Origin: an uncultured Pseudomonadota bacterium
GTDB taxonomy: Bacteria; Pseudomonadota; Gammaproteobacteria; Steroidobacterales; Steroidobacteraceae
Assembly (NCBI GenBank): GCA_903908825.1
Contig: CAIVTJ010000030.1
Span: 1 to 33,333 of the forward strand
Reading direction: 5' to 3'
DNA: 33,333 nt
The notes beneath the pieces are model-generated. The model was not told the DNA's origin. It ran no database searches and was given only the letters and a program-made list of their open reading frames with translations. Shown here piece by piece: positions 15,628 to 24,259 of the stretch. Position numbers and translations under genes: made by a program. Within the stretch, counting starts at the first letter, position 1. Each line of letters starts with the position of its first letter.

Positions 15628-16299
15628 TCAGTCGATTCCGTATTGGCTCCTATAAGCTTCCATCGCGGCTAAGTGACCGGCCGATTCGGGCGCAGCGCCC
15701 TGACGCAAAGCCTCGATCAGCGCGCCGAGTGTGAGGATGCTGACGCAATCTATGCCATAGAGCCGGCTGACTTCCTGCACAGCGGACTCAGTCAGTAGGG
15801 CGCCGCTGGTGACATCACGTCCGCGCTCCTGCCGGTCCAAGGCCAAGGCCACGCCGGCCGGTTCGGCGCCTGCGGCACGGATGATGTCTATCGACTCGCG
15901 GATGGCCGTGCCGGCCGTGATGACGTCGTCAATGATCAGCACGCGCCCGCTCAGTGCCCTGCCGACGATGCTGCCGCCTTCACCGTGTGCCTTGGCTTCT
16001 TTGCGATTGAACGCGAACGGCACATTACGACCGTGACGCTGATAGAGCGCTGCCGCGGTGACAGCGGCCAGCGGAATGCCTTTGTAGGCCGGTCCGAAGA
16101 TCATGTCGAAGCCGAGGCCTGAGGCCACGATGGCATCGGCATAGCACTGCCCCAGTGTGGCCAGCGAGGCGCCATCGTCGAACGCACCGGCATTAAAAAA
16201 ATAAGGGCTGATGCGGCCCGACTTGAGCGTGAACTGACCGAAGCGCAGCGCGCTGCGGGCCAGGGCCAGTTCAAGACAGGCCAGTTGATGTGCTTGCAT
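15628..16299 (-). CDS. pyrE: Orotate phosphoribosyltransferase PyrE
   Basis: Converts orotate and PRPP to OMP in de novo pyrimidine synthesis. 223 residues; E. coli PyrE has 213. Seen: [20 protein letters not shown] at 18-37, the orotate/PRPP contact [11 protein letters not shown] at 68-78, [13 protein letters not shown] with catalytic-loop Lys residues at 97-109, and the PRPP-binding [13 protein letters not shown] at 120-132. The start at 16299 aligns with the family; upstream in-frame sequence lies inside xth on the other strand. It diverges from xth across 30 bp, and pyrE-xth adjacency is seen in related bacteria. Confidence 0.96.
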   Translation of the reverse strand: MQAHQLACLELALARSALRFGQFTLKSGRISPYFFNAGAFDDGASLATLGQCYADAIVASGLGFDMIFGPAYKGIPLAAVTAAALYQRHGRNVPFAFNRKEAKAHGEGGSIVGRALSGRVLIIDDVITAGTAIRESIDIIRAAGAEPAGVALALDRQERGRDVTSGALLTESAVQEVSRLYGIDCVSILTLGALIEALRQGAAPESAGHLAAMEAYRSQYGID

Positions 16300-16329
16300 G
16301 GGTTGGAGTCCGTAGAGGAGGCAGCGGTT

Positions 16330-17109
16330 ATGATGTTGCCTATGAAAGTCATCTCGCTCAATGCCAACGGCATACGTTCTGCGGCCCGTAAAGGCGCTTT
16401 TGCCTGGTTGGCCGCGCAACAGGCCGATGTTGTGTGTCTGCAGGAGACCAAGGCGCAGCTGCATCAGCTCGATGGGCCCGACTGCCACTTGCCCGGGTAT
16501 CACCGGCATTTGTTCGACGCGCAAAAGCCCGGCTATTCGGGTGTGGCGATCTTCAGCCGGCAACAGCCTGACAGCGTGCTCTGCGGCTTCGGCGCAGCGG
16601 AGTTTGATGCCGAGGGCCGTTACATCGAAGCGCGCTTCGGCGATCTGTCGGTGGTATCGGTGTATCTGCCTTCAGGCTCATCGGGCCCCGAACGTCAGGC
16701 AGCCAAGTTTCGCTGCCTTGAGGCCTTTTATGCGCATCTGCAGGCGCTGGCTGCCGATGGCCGCCGCTACATTTTGTGTGGTGACTGGAATATCGCGCAC
16801 CGGCAGATCGACTTGAAGAACTGGCGCGGCAACCAGAAGAACTCGGGCTTTTTGCCGGAGGAGCGCGCCTGGCTGGATCGCGTGTTTGGCGAACTGGGCT
16901 ATGTCGATGCGTTTCGCGAAGTCGAACCCGACACCGAGCACTACACCTGGTGGTCCAACCGCGGTCAGGCCTGGACCAAGAATGTCGGTTGGCGTATCGA
17001 TTATCAGATCGTCAGCCGCACGCTGGCCGGTACGGCAAAGGCAGCCTCTATCTACAAAGAAGAGCGCTATTCCGACCATGCCCCGTTGACCTTGGAATAC
17101 AGCTGGTGA
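16330..17109 (+). CDS. xth: Exodeoxyribonuclease III (AP endonuclease, Xth family)
   Basis: Mg2+-dependent AP endonuclease and 3' repair exonuclease. 259 residues. Active-site motifs in order: [10 protein letters not shown] (Asn at 11), LQETK with Glu39, [10 protein letters not shown], the CGDWNIAH catalytic Asp/Asn block, DYQIVS and the terminal SDHAPL with the catalytic Asp-His. The start at 16330 is chosen because AGGAGG lies eight bases upstream; Met at 16342 is the alternative and matches the usual family N-terminus MKVISLN. Its stop overlaps the GTG of the next gene (GTGA), starting a four-gene plus-strand run. It complements the mutM and AlkA-like glycosylases, whose AP sites it would process. 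Confidence 0.95.
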   Translation: MMLPMKVISLNANGIRSAARKGAFAWLAAQQADVVCLQETKAQLHQLDGPDCHLPGYHRHLFDAQKPGYSGVAIFSRQQPDSVLCGFGAAEFDAEGRYIEARFGDLSVVSVYLPSGSSGPERQAAKFRCLEAFYAHLQALAADGRRYILCGDWNIAHRQIDLKNWRGNQKNSGFLPEERAWLDRVFGELGYVDAFREVEPDTEHYTWWSNRGQAWTKNVGWRIDYQIVSRTLAGTAKAASIYKEERYSDHAPLTLEYSW

Positions 17110-18419
17110 GCGCAGCAGAGGCCAAAGCGGGCTGGACCGCGGTCATGCCGGCCGGGCTGCGCGCTTACCTTGAGCCGGCAGCGCTGGCGGCTTTTTTTCT
17201 GGGGATATCGTCCGGTGCGCCCTATGCTCTGATCGCCGCGACCTTGACCACGCGTCTGGCACAGGATGGCATACGCAAGAGTACGGTCACGGCATTCACG
17301 CTGACCTTCTTGGTCTACAACCTCAAATTCTTATGGGCTTGGGTGGTGGACGGCGTGAAGCTGCCCTTGCTGGCCCGTTTAGGGCAGCGCGTGTCCTGGC
17401 TGCTGCTCGCAGGTGTGCTGGTCATGGCGGCCATCGTTAATCTGGCACTGGTCGACCCGCGTACCGATCTGACGGCCACAGTGTATGCCGCCATCGGTGT
17501 GGCGATGGCCGGTGCCACCTATGACATCGTCATCGACGCCTACCGTATCGAATCGTTACTACCTCGCCAGTTGGGCGTCGGGGCGGGGATGTCGCAGTAC
17601 GGTTGGCGTATAGGCTCGGTGCTGGCTGCCGCGCTGGCGCTGGTCATCGCCGGCCGTTGGGGCTGGCAGGTGGGCTATATCGTCTGCGCTGTGCTGGCCT
17701 TGCCGGCCATGCTGGTGGGTCTGTTGCTGGGTGAGCCGCCGCGCCGCGTTGTGGTGCAGCAGCGCCAGAGTCTGGGCACAGTGCTGCAGTCCATCATCGA
17801 TCCGCTGGCCGAATTTCTGCGCCGCCGCGGTGCCTTGCTGGTGTTGCTGTTCGTGCTGTTACACAAAGTCGGCGACACCATTGCCAATCTCACCTTCCGC
17901 TTGCTGTTTGACCAACTGCACTACAGCAACGATGAGATCGCCGTGTATGACGTGGGCTTCGGCTTTTGGGCCTATCTGGCTGGCATTTTTATCGGCGGCT
18001 GGCTGTATACGCGCCTGGGCCTTAAGCGCGCCGTGTTCTGCAGTCTGGTGTTGATGGCCGTCTCGAATCTCAGCTTCGCGGCTCTGGCCGCTGCGGGCCA
18101 TTCCAACTGGGCCTTGGCCGGTGCCATCGGTTTTGAGAACCTGGCCAGCGGTATCGGCGGCGTTACCGTGGTGGCCTATCTGTCGGCCCTGTGTGACCTG
18201 CGCTATACGGCGGCACAGTTTGCGTTGCTGTCTGCCGCCTCCAGTGTGGTCGGCCGGTTCCTCAGTGGCACCACAGCCGGTTGGCTCATCGAGTGGCTGG
18301 GCTTTGTGGACTTCTATGTATTGTCTACGGTGGTGGCCCTGCCCGGCGTGCTGATCTTCTGGCTGATGATGCGCAAGGGTCTGGTCGATGTGCCAGACGA
18401 CAGCAGGGCTACCTTATGA
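17106..18419 (+). CDS. AmpG-like MFS permease (muropeptide transporter family)
   Basis: 437-residue inner-membrane protein with about 12 TM segments. The N-terminus AFFLGISSGAPYALIAATL followed by LVYNLKFLWAWVVDGVKLP is the AmpG hallmark (AmpG: FFLGFSSGLP, then TLKFLWAPLLDR). Later segments include ATYDIVIDAYRIESL, equivalent to the AmpG QDIVIDAYR block. AmpG imports GlcNAc-anhydroMurNAc peptides during cell-wall recycling. Close relatives in this clade may carry other substrates, so I leave the symbol blank. The GTG at 17106 overlaps the xth stop (GTGA); an ATG at 17145 is possible. The stop overlaps the Rieske gene (ATGA). Confidence 0.85.
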   Translation: MSAAEAKAGWTAVMPAGLRAYLEPAALAAFFLGISSGAPYALIAATLTTRLAQDGIRKSTVTAFTLTFLVYNLKFLWAWVVDGVKLPLLARLGQRVSWLLLAGVLVMAAIVNLALVDPRTDLTATVYAAIGVAMAGATYDIVIDAYRIESLLPRQLGVGAGMSQYGWRIGSVLAAALALVIAGRWGWQVGYIVCAVLALPAMLVGLLLGEPPRRVVVQQRQSLGTVLQSIIDPLAEFLRRRGALLVLLFVLLHKVGDTIANLTFRLLFDQLHYSNDEIAVYDVGFGFWAYLAGIFIGGWLYTRLGLKRAVFCSLVLMAVSNLSFAALAAAGHSNWALAGAIGFENLASGIGGVTVVAYLSALCDLRYTAAQFALLSAASSVVGRFLSGTTAGWLIEWLGFVDFYVLSTVVALPGVLIFWLMMRKGLVDVPDDSRATL

Positions 18420-18799
18420 CGATGCTGGCAGCAGGCACCGTGGTGTGCCGCAGCGATGAATTGCAGGACGGCATTCCCTTGGGCTTTACGCTGGGTGAGG
18501 GTGATTGGCCCTTGCGGGGTCTGGTGCTGCAGCAGGGCGGTGAAGTGCGTGCCTTTGTGAACCAGTGCCCGCACGCAGGGCATCGTCTCGATTTTCCGCC
18601 GGGCCGGTTTTTGACGCCCGATGGCAGCTTGTTGCTGTGCCGCTCGCATGGCGCGATCTTTGATAAAGCCAATGGCGAATGCGTGGCCGGCCCGTGCATG
18701 GGTGAACGGCTGCGATCGATAGCGGTACAGGTCAGCCAAGGCAGCGTCTGTCTGGCCGGCGATGTCGATCTTGATGCGCTAGTCACGCGCTACTGGTAG
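18416..18799 (+). CDS. Small Rieske [2Fe-2S] protein
   Basis: 127-residue soluble Rieske domain. Cluster ligands: Cys51 and His53 in CPHAGH, Cys75 and His78 in CRSHGAIFD. The pattern CxH...CxxH and the trailing GxCVAGPC are those of Rieske ferredoxins and the small subunits linked to nitrite reductase or dioxygenases. There is no TM anchor or signal peptide, so a cytoplasmic electron carrier is likely; the partner is unknown and no oxygenase lies nearby. The ATG overlaps the stop of the AmpG-like gene (ATGA) and marC follows after 9 bp. Confidence 0.9.
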   Translation: MTMLAAGTVVCRSDELQDGIPLGFTLGEGDWPLRGLVLQQGGEVRAFVNQCPHAGHRLDFPPGRFLTPDGSLLLCRSHGAIFDKANGECVAGPCMGERLRSIAVQVSQGSVCLAGDVDLDALVTRYW

Positions 18800-18808
18800 C
18801 GTCGCATC

Positions 18809-19441
18809 ATGCTCGAACAACTGCTCACGTTCTTTGTGGTCTTTCTGGTGGTGGTCGAACCGGTCGGCGTCATCCCTATTTTCGTTGCGCTGACTCAGGG
18901 CTCCAGCGAAGCTGAACGACGCCGCATGGCGCGCAAAGGCGTGTTCATCGCTGCGCTGATCCTGTTGGTGTTCGCACTGGTCGGCGGCCCGTTTTTAGAA
19001 TTGATGGGCATCAGCATCGACAGTTTCCGCATCTTCGGCGGTGTGTTGTTGTTCCTGATCGCGCTTGAGATGGTGTTTGCGCGGACGTCGGGTTCACGCA
19101 CCTCCGGCCCCGAAGAAGAAGAAGGCCGGCAGCGCAGCGATATCTCGGTGTTCCCGTTGGCTTTCCCATTCATTGCCGGCCCCGGTGCGCTGGCCACCAT
19201 CTTGTTGTCGTTTGGGCCGGCCAGTCACGACCCGGTGTTGTTTCTCGGCCTGTTGGCCTGCGTTGCCGTCGTGCTGGTCATCGCGTTGCTGACGCTGTAC
19301 CTGGCGTCCCCCATCATGCGTCTGATGGGTGTCACCGGCGCCAATGTGCTCAACAGATTGTTCGGTGTGGTGCTGGGTGCGCTGGCGGTGCAGTTCGTCA
19401 TCGATGGCTTGCGCGGCAGCTTTCCCAGCATCGGCCATTAG
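18809..19441 (+). CDS. MarC family integral membrane protein
   Basis: 210 residues with six predicted TM helices. Family features: N-terminal FVVFLVVVEPVGVIPIFVAL, RRRMARKGVFIAALIL after the first pair of helices, FRIFGGVLLFLIALEMVF, PLAFPFIAGPGALATILL, and a closing LFGVVLGALAVQFVIDGL. MarC/YhgN proteins have no firmly assigned substrate; the early link to multiple antibiotic resistance was not upheld. Last gene of the xth-permease-Rieske-marC run, converging on trmB with 6 bp between stops. Confidence 0.92.
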   Translation: MLEQLLTFFVVFLVVVEPVGVIPIFVALTQGSSEAERRRMARKGVFIAALILLVFALVGGPFLELMGISIDSFRIFGGVLLFLIALEMVFARTSGSRTSGPEEEEGRQRSDISVFPLAFPFIAGPGALATILLSFGPASHDPVLFLGLLACVAVVLVIALLTLYLASPIMRLMGVTGANVLNRLFGVVLGALAVQFVIDGLRGSFPSIGH

Positions 19442-19447
19442 TCGCAG

Positions 19448-20164
19448 TCAGTCGCCGGCCACGCGAGAGAAGGCCAGATCGCGCACTTCATGACCCAGAC
19501 GTTCGCCGCGCCGCTCAAAACGAGTGGGTGCGCGGCCGGCATCGCGCGGCACATAGCCACTGTCAGCTGCCAGATTGGCAAAGGCGGCACTGGCGGTGAC
19601 ACATTCCAGCATCTGCTCGGCATAAGGCACCCAGTCGGTTGCAAGGCGCAGCACGCCACCGGGCTTTAAGCGCGTTGCCAACAGTTGCACGAACGCCGGC
19701 TGTATCAAGCGCCGCTTGTTATGCCGCGCCTTGTGCCACGGGTCCGGAAACAACACCAGCACTTCATCCAGCCCCGCCGGCGGGATCTGTTCGCGCAGTA
19801 CTTCGACGGCATCATGGCAGCTGACGCGCACATTGCTTAACTGGTGACGGTCTATCAGGTGCAACAGGTGGCCGACGCCGGGCGGATGAACTTCGATGCC
19901 GATGAAGTCACGGTCCGGCTGTGCGTGGGCCAGTGCCGCCAGATGTTCACCATTGCCAAAGCCGATTTCCAGCACCCGTGGGGCCTGCCGGTTGAACAGC
20001 GCATCAAGGTCTAGCGGTTGCGTGTCAAAGCCCAGGCCGAAGCGCGGCCAGTGCTCGGCCATGGCGTGCTGCTGGCCCGCGGTCATGCGGCCTGTACGCA
20101 CCACAAAGCTGCGTATGGTGCGATGCCCCGCAGTCGGGGATAGCGGTGTGTCATCTGCCGCCAT
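19448..20164 (-). CDS. trmB: tRNA (guanine-N(7)-)-methyltransferase TrmB
   Basis: SAM-dependent methylation of G46 in the variable loop of tRNAs. 238 residues, family length. Motifs: RSFVVRTGRMTAGQ near 18-31, SAM-binding VLEIGFGNGEHL around 64-75, FIGIEVHPPGVG around 87-98, and the catalytic/tRNA-binding FPDPWHKARHNKRRLI around 139-154. The C-terminal APTRFERRGERLGHEVRDL is characteristic. It starts 4 bp after uup on the same strand and is probably co-transcribed. There is no strong ribosome-binding site before the ATG at 20164, consistent with coupling. Confidence 0.96.
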   Translation of the reverse strand: MAADDTPLSPTAGHRTIRSFVVRTGRMTAGQQHAMAEHWPRFGLGFDTQPLDLDALFNRQAPRVLEIGFGNGEHLAALAHAQPDRDFIGIEVHPPGVGHLLHLIDRHQLSNVRVSCHDAVEVLREQIPPAGLDEVLVLFPDPWHKARHNKRRLIQPAFVQLLATRLKPGGVLRLATDWVPYAEQMLECVTASAAFANLAADSGYVPRDAGRAPTRFERRGERLGHEVRDLAFSRVAGD

Positions 20165-20168
20165 CGGC

Positions 20169-22064
20169 TTAAGCCTCCAGTTCTACCCAGCGCGTGAACG
20201 CGGCATCGATCTGCGCCTCCAGCGCTGCCATGCGGGCGATCTCTGCCTTTTGCAGCAGCACGTCCTGTTGGTAGAACGCTGGCTCCGCCAGTTGCGCAGT
20301 CAGCGCAGCCTTTTGCGCTTCGAGTGCCTCGAGTTGCACGGTCAGGGCATCGAGTTCACGTTGCTCGCTGTGTGAGCGGCGTTTGCGCTGCGGTGGCAGC
20401 TTGGGCGGCGGTGGCGCCAGCTTAGGCGCAGGCGGTGCTTTGGCCCGCAGCGCGGCCTGACGCCGCGATTCGCGATAGGTCACCCAGTCGCTGTAGCCAC
20501 CGACAAAGTCCTGCACCAAGCCGTTGCCTTCGAGCACGAACAGGTTGGTGACCACGCTATCCAGAAAGGCGCGGTCATGGCTGACCAGCAGCAGCGTGCC
20601 GGAAAAGTCTGTGACCAGTTCCTGCAGCAGTTCGAGCGTATCGATATCCAGGTCGTTGGTGGGCTCATCCATGACCAGCAGATTGGCCGGCTGCGCAAAC
20701 AGCTTGGCTAGCAACAGCCGGTTACGCTCGCCACCCGACAGCGCACTGGCGGGGGTCTTGAGCTGGTCCGGGCGGAACAAAAAGTCGCGCAGATAGCCCG
20801 ACACGTGGCGGCTTTGACCGTTGATGACCACAAAGTCGCTGCGGTCGACCACGTTCTGCATCACCGAGGCTTCAAGGTCCAGGGTGGCGCGCTGCTGATC
20901 GTAATAAGCAACCTCTAAACGCGTGCCGCGGAAGACCTTGCCGGCGCTGGGTTCCAGTTCGCCCAGCAGCAGCTTGAGCAGCGTGCTTTTGCCAGCGCCG
21001 TTGGGGCCGACAATTCCGATACGGTCGCCACGCATCACGCGGCCCGTGAAGTCGCGGATGATGGTGCGCTCGCCGAAGCTGACGCTGACGTCTTCGGCCT
21101 CAAAGATCAATTTGCCGGACTCGCCCGACTCTTGCACCTGAGCACCAAGTTGACCCTGCCGGTCGCGCCGCGAACGGCGTTCTTCGCGCAGCGCCATCAA
21201 TGCCCGGACCCGGCCCTCATTGCGGGTACGGCGGGCCTCGACGCCCTTGCGGATCCAGACCTCTTCCTGCGCCAGTTTCTTATCGAAGAGCGCGTTCTCC
21301 TTGCCTTCGTTAACCAGCTGCTCGGCTTTGCGCTGCGCATAATCGTCGTAGTTTCCAGGCCAGCTGCTCAGGTGGCCGCGATCCAGGTCGATGATGCGTG
21401 TGGCCAGCGTATTGACGAAACGCCGGTCATGGCTGACGAACAGCAGCGCGCCCTGAAACGACTTCAGAAACTCTTCCAGCCATTCGATGGCTTCGATGTC
21501 CAAGTGGTTGGTGGGCTCGTCCAGCAGCAGCAGTTCCGGGTCGCAGACCAAGGCCCGTCCCAGCAGCGCCCGGCGGCGCCAGCCGCCCGACAGCGCGTCA
21601 AAGCCTACCGTGCCGTCCAGCCCCAGATGCGACAGCACCGTATCGATACGCTGTTCGATCTGCCAACCCTGTGCGGCATCGATCTGCTCTTGCAGCTTGC
21701 CCAAGCGGTCGCCGTCGGCATCGGTAAAGGTCTGCGCATAACGGTCTGAGGTGGCGTGATAGTCGGCCAGCAGGCGCGCGACTTCGGGCAGGCCGCCGGC
21801 CACCACCTCGCGTACGGTCTCACCAGTGACGGTGGCGATGTCCTGTGGCAGGTGAGCGCGGCGCGCACCCGGTCGCAGCCACACGGTACCCGCATCGGGC
21901 AGGGCGTCCCCGTTAACGAGGCGCATCAATGAAGATTTGCCCTCGCCGTTGCGGCCGACGATGCAGACGCGCTCGCCGGGTTCAACCTGCAGGCTGGCCT
22001 GCTCTAAAAGGGGGCGTGAGCCATAGGCCAAGTGAACATTATCGAGTCGTAAAACAGGTGCCAT
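20169..22064 (-). CDS. uup: ABC-F family ATPase, Uup-like
   Basis: 631-residue cytoplasmic protein with two ABC ATPase domains and no TM segments, the ABC-F plan of ribosome-associated factors. NBD1: Walker A GRNGEGKSS at 37-45, signature LSGGWRRRALLGRAL, Walker B LLLLDEPTNHLD. The linker is basic (RRTRNEGRVRALMALREERR). NBD2: GPNGAGKST, LSGGERNRLLLAKLF, MDEPTNDLD. A Pro-rich stretch leads to a C-terminal coiled coil (about 560-630), the mark of Uup within ABC-F. Uup is implicated in ribosome function and transposon excision phenotypes. It diverges from motA across 166 bp, in which I find no confident promoter, and precedes trmB by 4 bp. Confidence 0.93.
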   Translation of the reverse strand: MAPVLRLDNVHLAYGSRPLLEQASLQVEPGERVCIVGRNGEGKSSLMRLVNGDALPDAGTVWLRPGARRAHLPQDIATVTGETVREVVAGGLPEVARLLADYHATSDRYAQTFTDADGDRLGKLQEQIDAAQGWQIEQRIDTVLSHLGLDGTVGFDALSGGWRRRALLGRALVCDPELLLLDEPTNHLDIEAIEWLEEFLKSFQGALLFVSHDRRFVNTLATRIIDLDRGHLSSWPGNYDDYAQRKAEQLVNEGKENALFDKKLAQEEVWIRKGVEARRTRNEGRVRALMALREERRSRRDRQGQLGAQVQESGESGKLIFEAEDVSVSFGERTIIRDFTGRVMRGDRIGIVGPNGAGKSTLLKLLLGELEPSAGKVFRGTRLEVAYYDQQRATLDLEASVMQNVVDRSDFVVINGQSRHVSGYLRDFLFRPDQLKTPASALSGGERNRLLLAKLFAQPANLLVMDEPTNDLDIDTLELLQELVTDFSGTLLLVSHDRAFLDSVVTNLFVLEGNGLVQDFVGGYSDWVTYRESRRQAALRAKAPPAPKLAPPPPKLPPQRKRRSHSEQRELDALTVQLEALEAQKAALTAQLAEPAFYQQDVLLQKAEIARMAALEAQIDAAFTRWVELEA

Positions 22065-22230
22065 GTCTTGTTAGGTTCCGTGCGCTGCGACGAGCACATC
22101 ATTTTTCAAAGTGACAAATTCGGTAATCGTGACGTCAGTCAGCTTATCGCGGGGAGTGCTCACCCATACTCGCCTTCGATAGCAGCGGCCTGACCGGTCC
22201 GCCGGCTGCTCAAGTTTCAGAGGGTGTTTC

Positions 22231-23094
22231 GTGCTCGCAATCATTGGTACGGTCGTCGTCTTCGCTAGTGTGCTCGGGCCCTTCGTCATGGAAGGCAGCA
22301 GCCTGCTGTTGCTGTGGCATCCGTTCGAGGTGGTGACCATTTGCGGCGCCGCCTTGGGCGCATTCCTGATCAGCAACCCCATCAAGGTCGTCAAAGACGG
22401 CTTCACCGGCGCACTGGGCTTGCTCAAGGGCCCCCGTTACGGGCGCCAAGAATACATCCAGTTGCTCAAGCTCATTTACGACATTCTGGTTATGGCGCGA
22501 AAAGATGGCGTGCTGGCACTGGAAAAGCACGTTGAGGAGCCGGAAAAGAGCGAGATTTTCCAGAAGTACCCGGTTGTGATGGGTGACCATCACATGCTGG
22601 AGTTCATCACCGACTGCTTGCGCTTGATCTCCGGTGGCAATCTCGACCCGCATGAACTCGAAAGCTTGCTCGAATATGAGCTGGAGACTCATCACCACGA
22701 GGCGGCCGAGCCGGCTCATGCGGTGCAAAAGGTCGCCGATGCGCTACCCGGTTTCGGCATCGTGGCGGCAGTGTTGGGTATCGTGTCCACCATGGCGCAC
22801 ATCGACGGCGCCAGCACCGTAGAGATCGGTCACCGCGTGGGTGCCGCGCTGGTGGGTACCTTCCTGGGCATTCTGGTGGCCTATGGCGTTGTGGGCCCGA
22901 TCGCTGCGGCGATGGAAGGCAAGGCCAACGATGAAGGTAAAGCCTTTGAAGTGGTGAAGATGGCGCTGGTGGCTAGCGTGCGCGGCTATCCGCCGCCGGT
23001 CGCCGTGGAGTTTGCCCGCAAGTTGTTGTTCAGCAGCGTGCGCCCGAACTTCAAGGATCTTGAGGCCGTGCTGCGCAACAAGCCGGCAGCCTAA
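22231..23094 (+). CDS. motA: Flagellar motor stator protein MotA (proton type)
   Basis: 287 residues with four TM segments. With MotB it forms the ion-conducting stator. The E. coli-type functional residues sit at the same positions: Arg90 and Glu98 in the cytoplasmic loop (FliG contact) and Pro173 in ALPGFGIVAAVLGIV. The closing GYPPPVAVEFARKLLFSS is characteristic. The start is a GTG at 22231 preceded by AGAGGG. The 166-bp upstream gap (22065-22230) has no convincing FliA (sigma-28) promoter by eye. motB follows after 4 bp. No other flagellar gene is in the window, as is often the case for motAB. Confidence 0.95.
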   Translation: MLAIIGTVVVFASVLGPFVMEGSSLLLLWHPFEVVTICGAALGAFLISNPIKVVKDGFTGALGLLKGPRYGRQEYIQLLKLIYDILVMARKDGVLALEKHVEEPEKSEIFQKYPVVMGDHHMLEFITDCLRLISGGNLDPHELESLLEYELETHHHEAAEPAHAVQKVADALPGFGIVAAVLGIVSTMAHIDGASTVEIGHRVGAALVGTFLGILVAYGVVGPIAAAMEGKANDEGKAFEVVKMALVASVRGYPPPVAVEFARKLLFSSVRPNFKDLEAVLRNKPAA

Positions 23095-23098
23095 GCTC

Positions 23099-24259
23099 AT
23101 GGCTGACGAAGAGGCCGTACGGCCGATAATCATCAAGAAGCGCAAGGTGATGGCCGGCGGCCATCACGGTGGTGCTTGGAAGGTGGCCTACGCTGACTTT
23201 GTGACTGCGATGATGGCCTTTTTTATGGTCATGTGGCTGGTCGCATCGGTGAATAAAGAGCAGCGCGCGGCGCTGTTCGAGTACTTCAACAACCCCAGCA
23301 TGGAAGAGGGCAAGAGCACCAAAGCCGCGCCCGGCCAGAATGGCCCCGGTGGTGCCAGTACCAGTGCCATCAATTTGGGCGGTGGCCTCGATGCCCCCCG
23401 TTCGTCCAATGGCAAAGAAAATGGTCTGGGTGAACCGACCAACGCTGAAGAAGCCAAAAAGATTGCCGACGACGAAGAAAAAAAGAAGCTCGAAGAGCTG
23501 ATGAAGCAGTTGGAAGAGGCCATCGAGAAGAGTCAGGCCTTGGCGCCGTTTAAAGACCAGTTGCTGCTCGACATCTCACCCGACGGCCTGCGTTTGCAGA
23601 TCGTCGATAAGCAAAACCGCGCGATGTTTGACAGCGGCAAGGCCGAGCTCAAGGACTACACAGTCAAGATTTTGCGTGAGCTGGCACCGTTTCTGACGCG
23701 TGTGCCCAACATGATCAGCATCAGCGGTCACACCGACGCCAAGCCGTTTGGCAATATCGCCGGTGGCTATTCAAACTGGGAACTGTCTACTGACCGCGCC
23801 AATGCGGCGCGCCGCGAGCTGGTCCGCGGGGGTTATCCCGAAGAGAAGATGTCGCGTGTGGTGGGCTTGGCCTCGTCGGCTTTGTTTGTGAAGGACGACC
23901 CCTTGAGCCCCATCAACCGGCGCATCAGCATCGTTGCCATGACGCGTAAGGCCGCTGAAACGGTGATGGCAACCGACGTACCGGCGGCGGTCGCACCGCC
24001 GGCCGAAGCAGCATCCTTGATCGCTCCGCCGATTGTGCTGCCACCGGTGGGGACCGCTACGGTTGCTACGCCTCCGGCGGCCTCACCGTCTGCCGCGTCG
24101 TCTGCTGCAAATCCGGCGGCTAACCGTCCGGTCAGTCCGGGCGAGTCGGTCATCGCTGCGGCGCGTGCTGCAGCCCGGGAACAGGCTGCTGCGCGCGCAG
24201 CACCTGGCGCGCAGAGCCCTGCACCCAAGCCGGCGGCTGCTGCTACGGCTGCGCCTTAG
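23099..24259 (+). CDS. motB: Flagellar motor stator protein MotB with long Ala/Pro-rich tail
   Basis: 386 residues. A basic N-terminus (IIIKKRKVMAGGHHGG) precedes one TM helix with the proton-binding Asp33 in VAYADFVTAMMAFFMVMWL. Then follows a plug/linker with a strongly charged helix (EEAKKIADDEEKKKLEEL, about 117-134) and an OmpA-like peptidoglycan-binding domain (about 170-300: ISGHTDAKP, NWELSTDRANAARREL, NRRISI). After residue about 305 there is an unusual low-complexity tail of about 80 residues rich in Ala, Pro and Val, longer than the C-terminus of E. coli MotB (308 residues in all). The final 17 bp overlap the convergent adaptor gene. Start at 23099 is set by the N-terminus; the longer reading overlaps motA. 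Confidence 0.94.
   Translation: MADEEAVRPIIIKKRKVMAGGHHGGAWKVAYADFVTAMMAFFMVMWLVASVNKEQRAALFEYFNNPSMEEGKSTKAAPGQNGPGGASTSAINLGGGLDAPRSSNGKENGLGEPTNAEEAKKIADDEEKKKLEELMKQLEEAIEKSQALAPFKDQLLLDISPDGLRLQIVDKQNRAMFDSGKAELKDYTVKILRELAPFLTRVPNMISISGHTDAKPFGNIAGGYSNWELSTDRANAARRELVRGGYPEEKMSRVVGLASSALFVKDDPLSPINRRISIVAMTRKAAETVMATDVPAAVAPPAEAASLIAPPIVLPPVGTATVATPPAASPSAASSAANPAANRPVSPGESVIAAARAAAREQAAARAAPGAQSPAPKPAAAATAAP

Noticed and set aside
22065-22230. FliA (sigma-28) promoter before motA
   Set aside because: CGATA-like and TCAAAGT-like strings occur but never at the required spacing, so no call is made.
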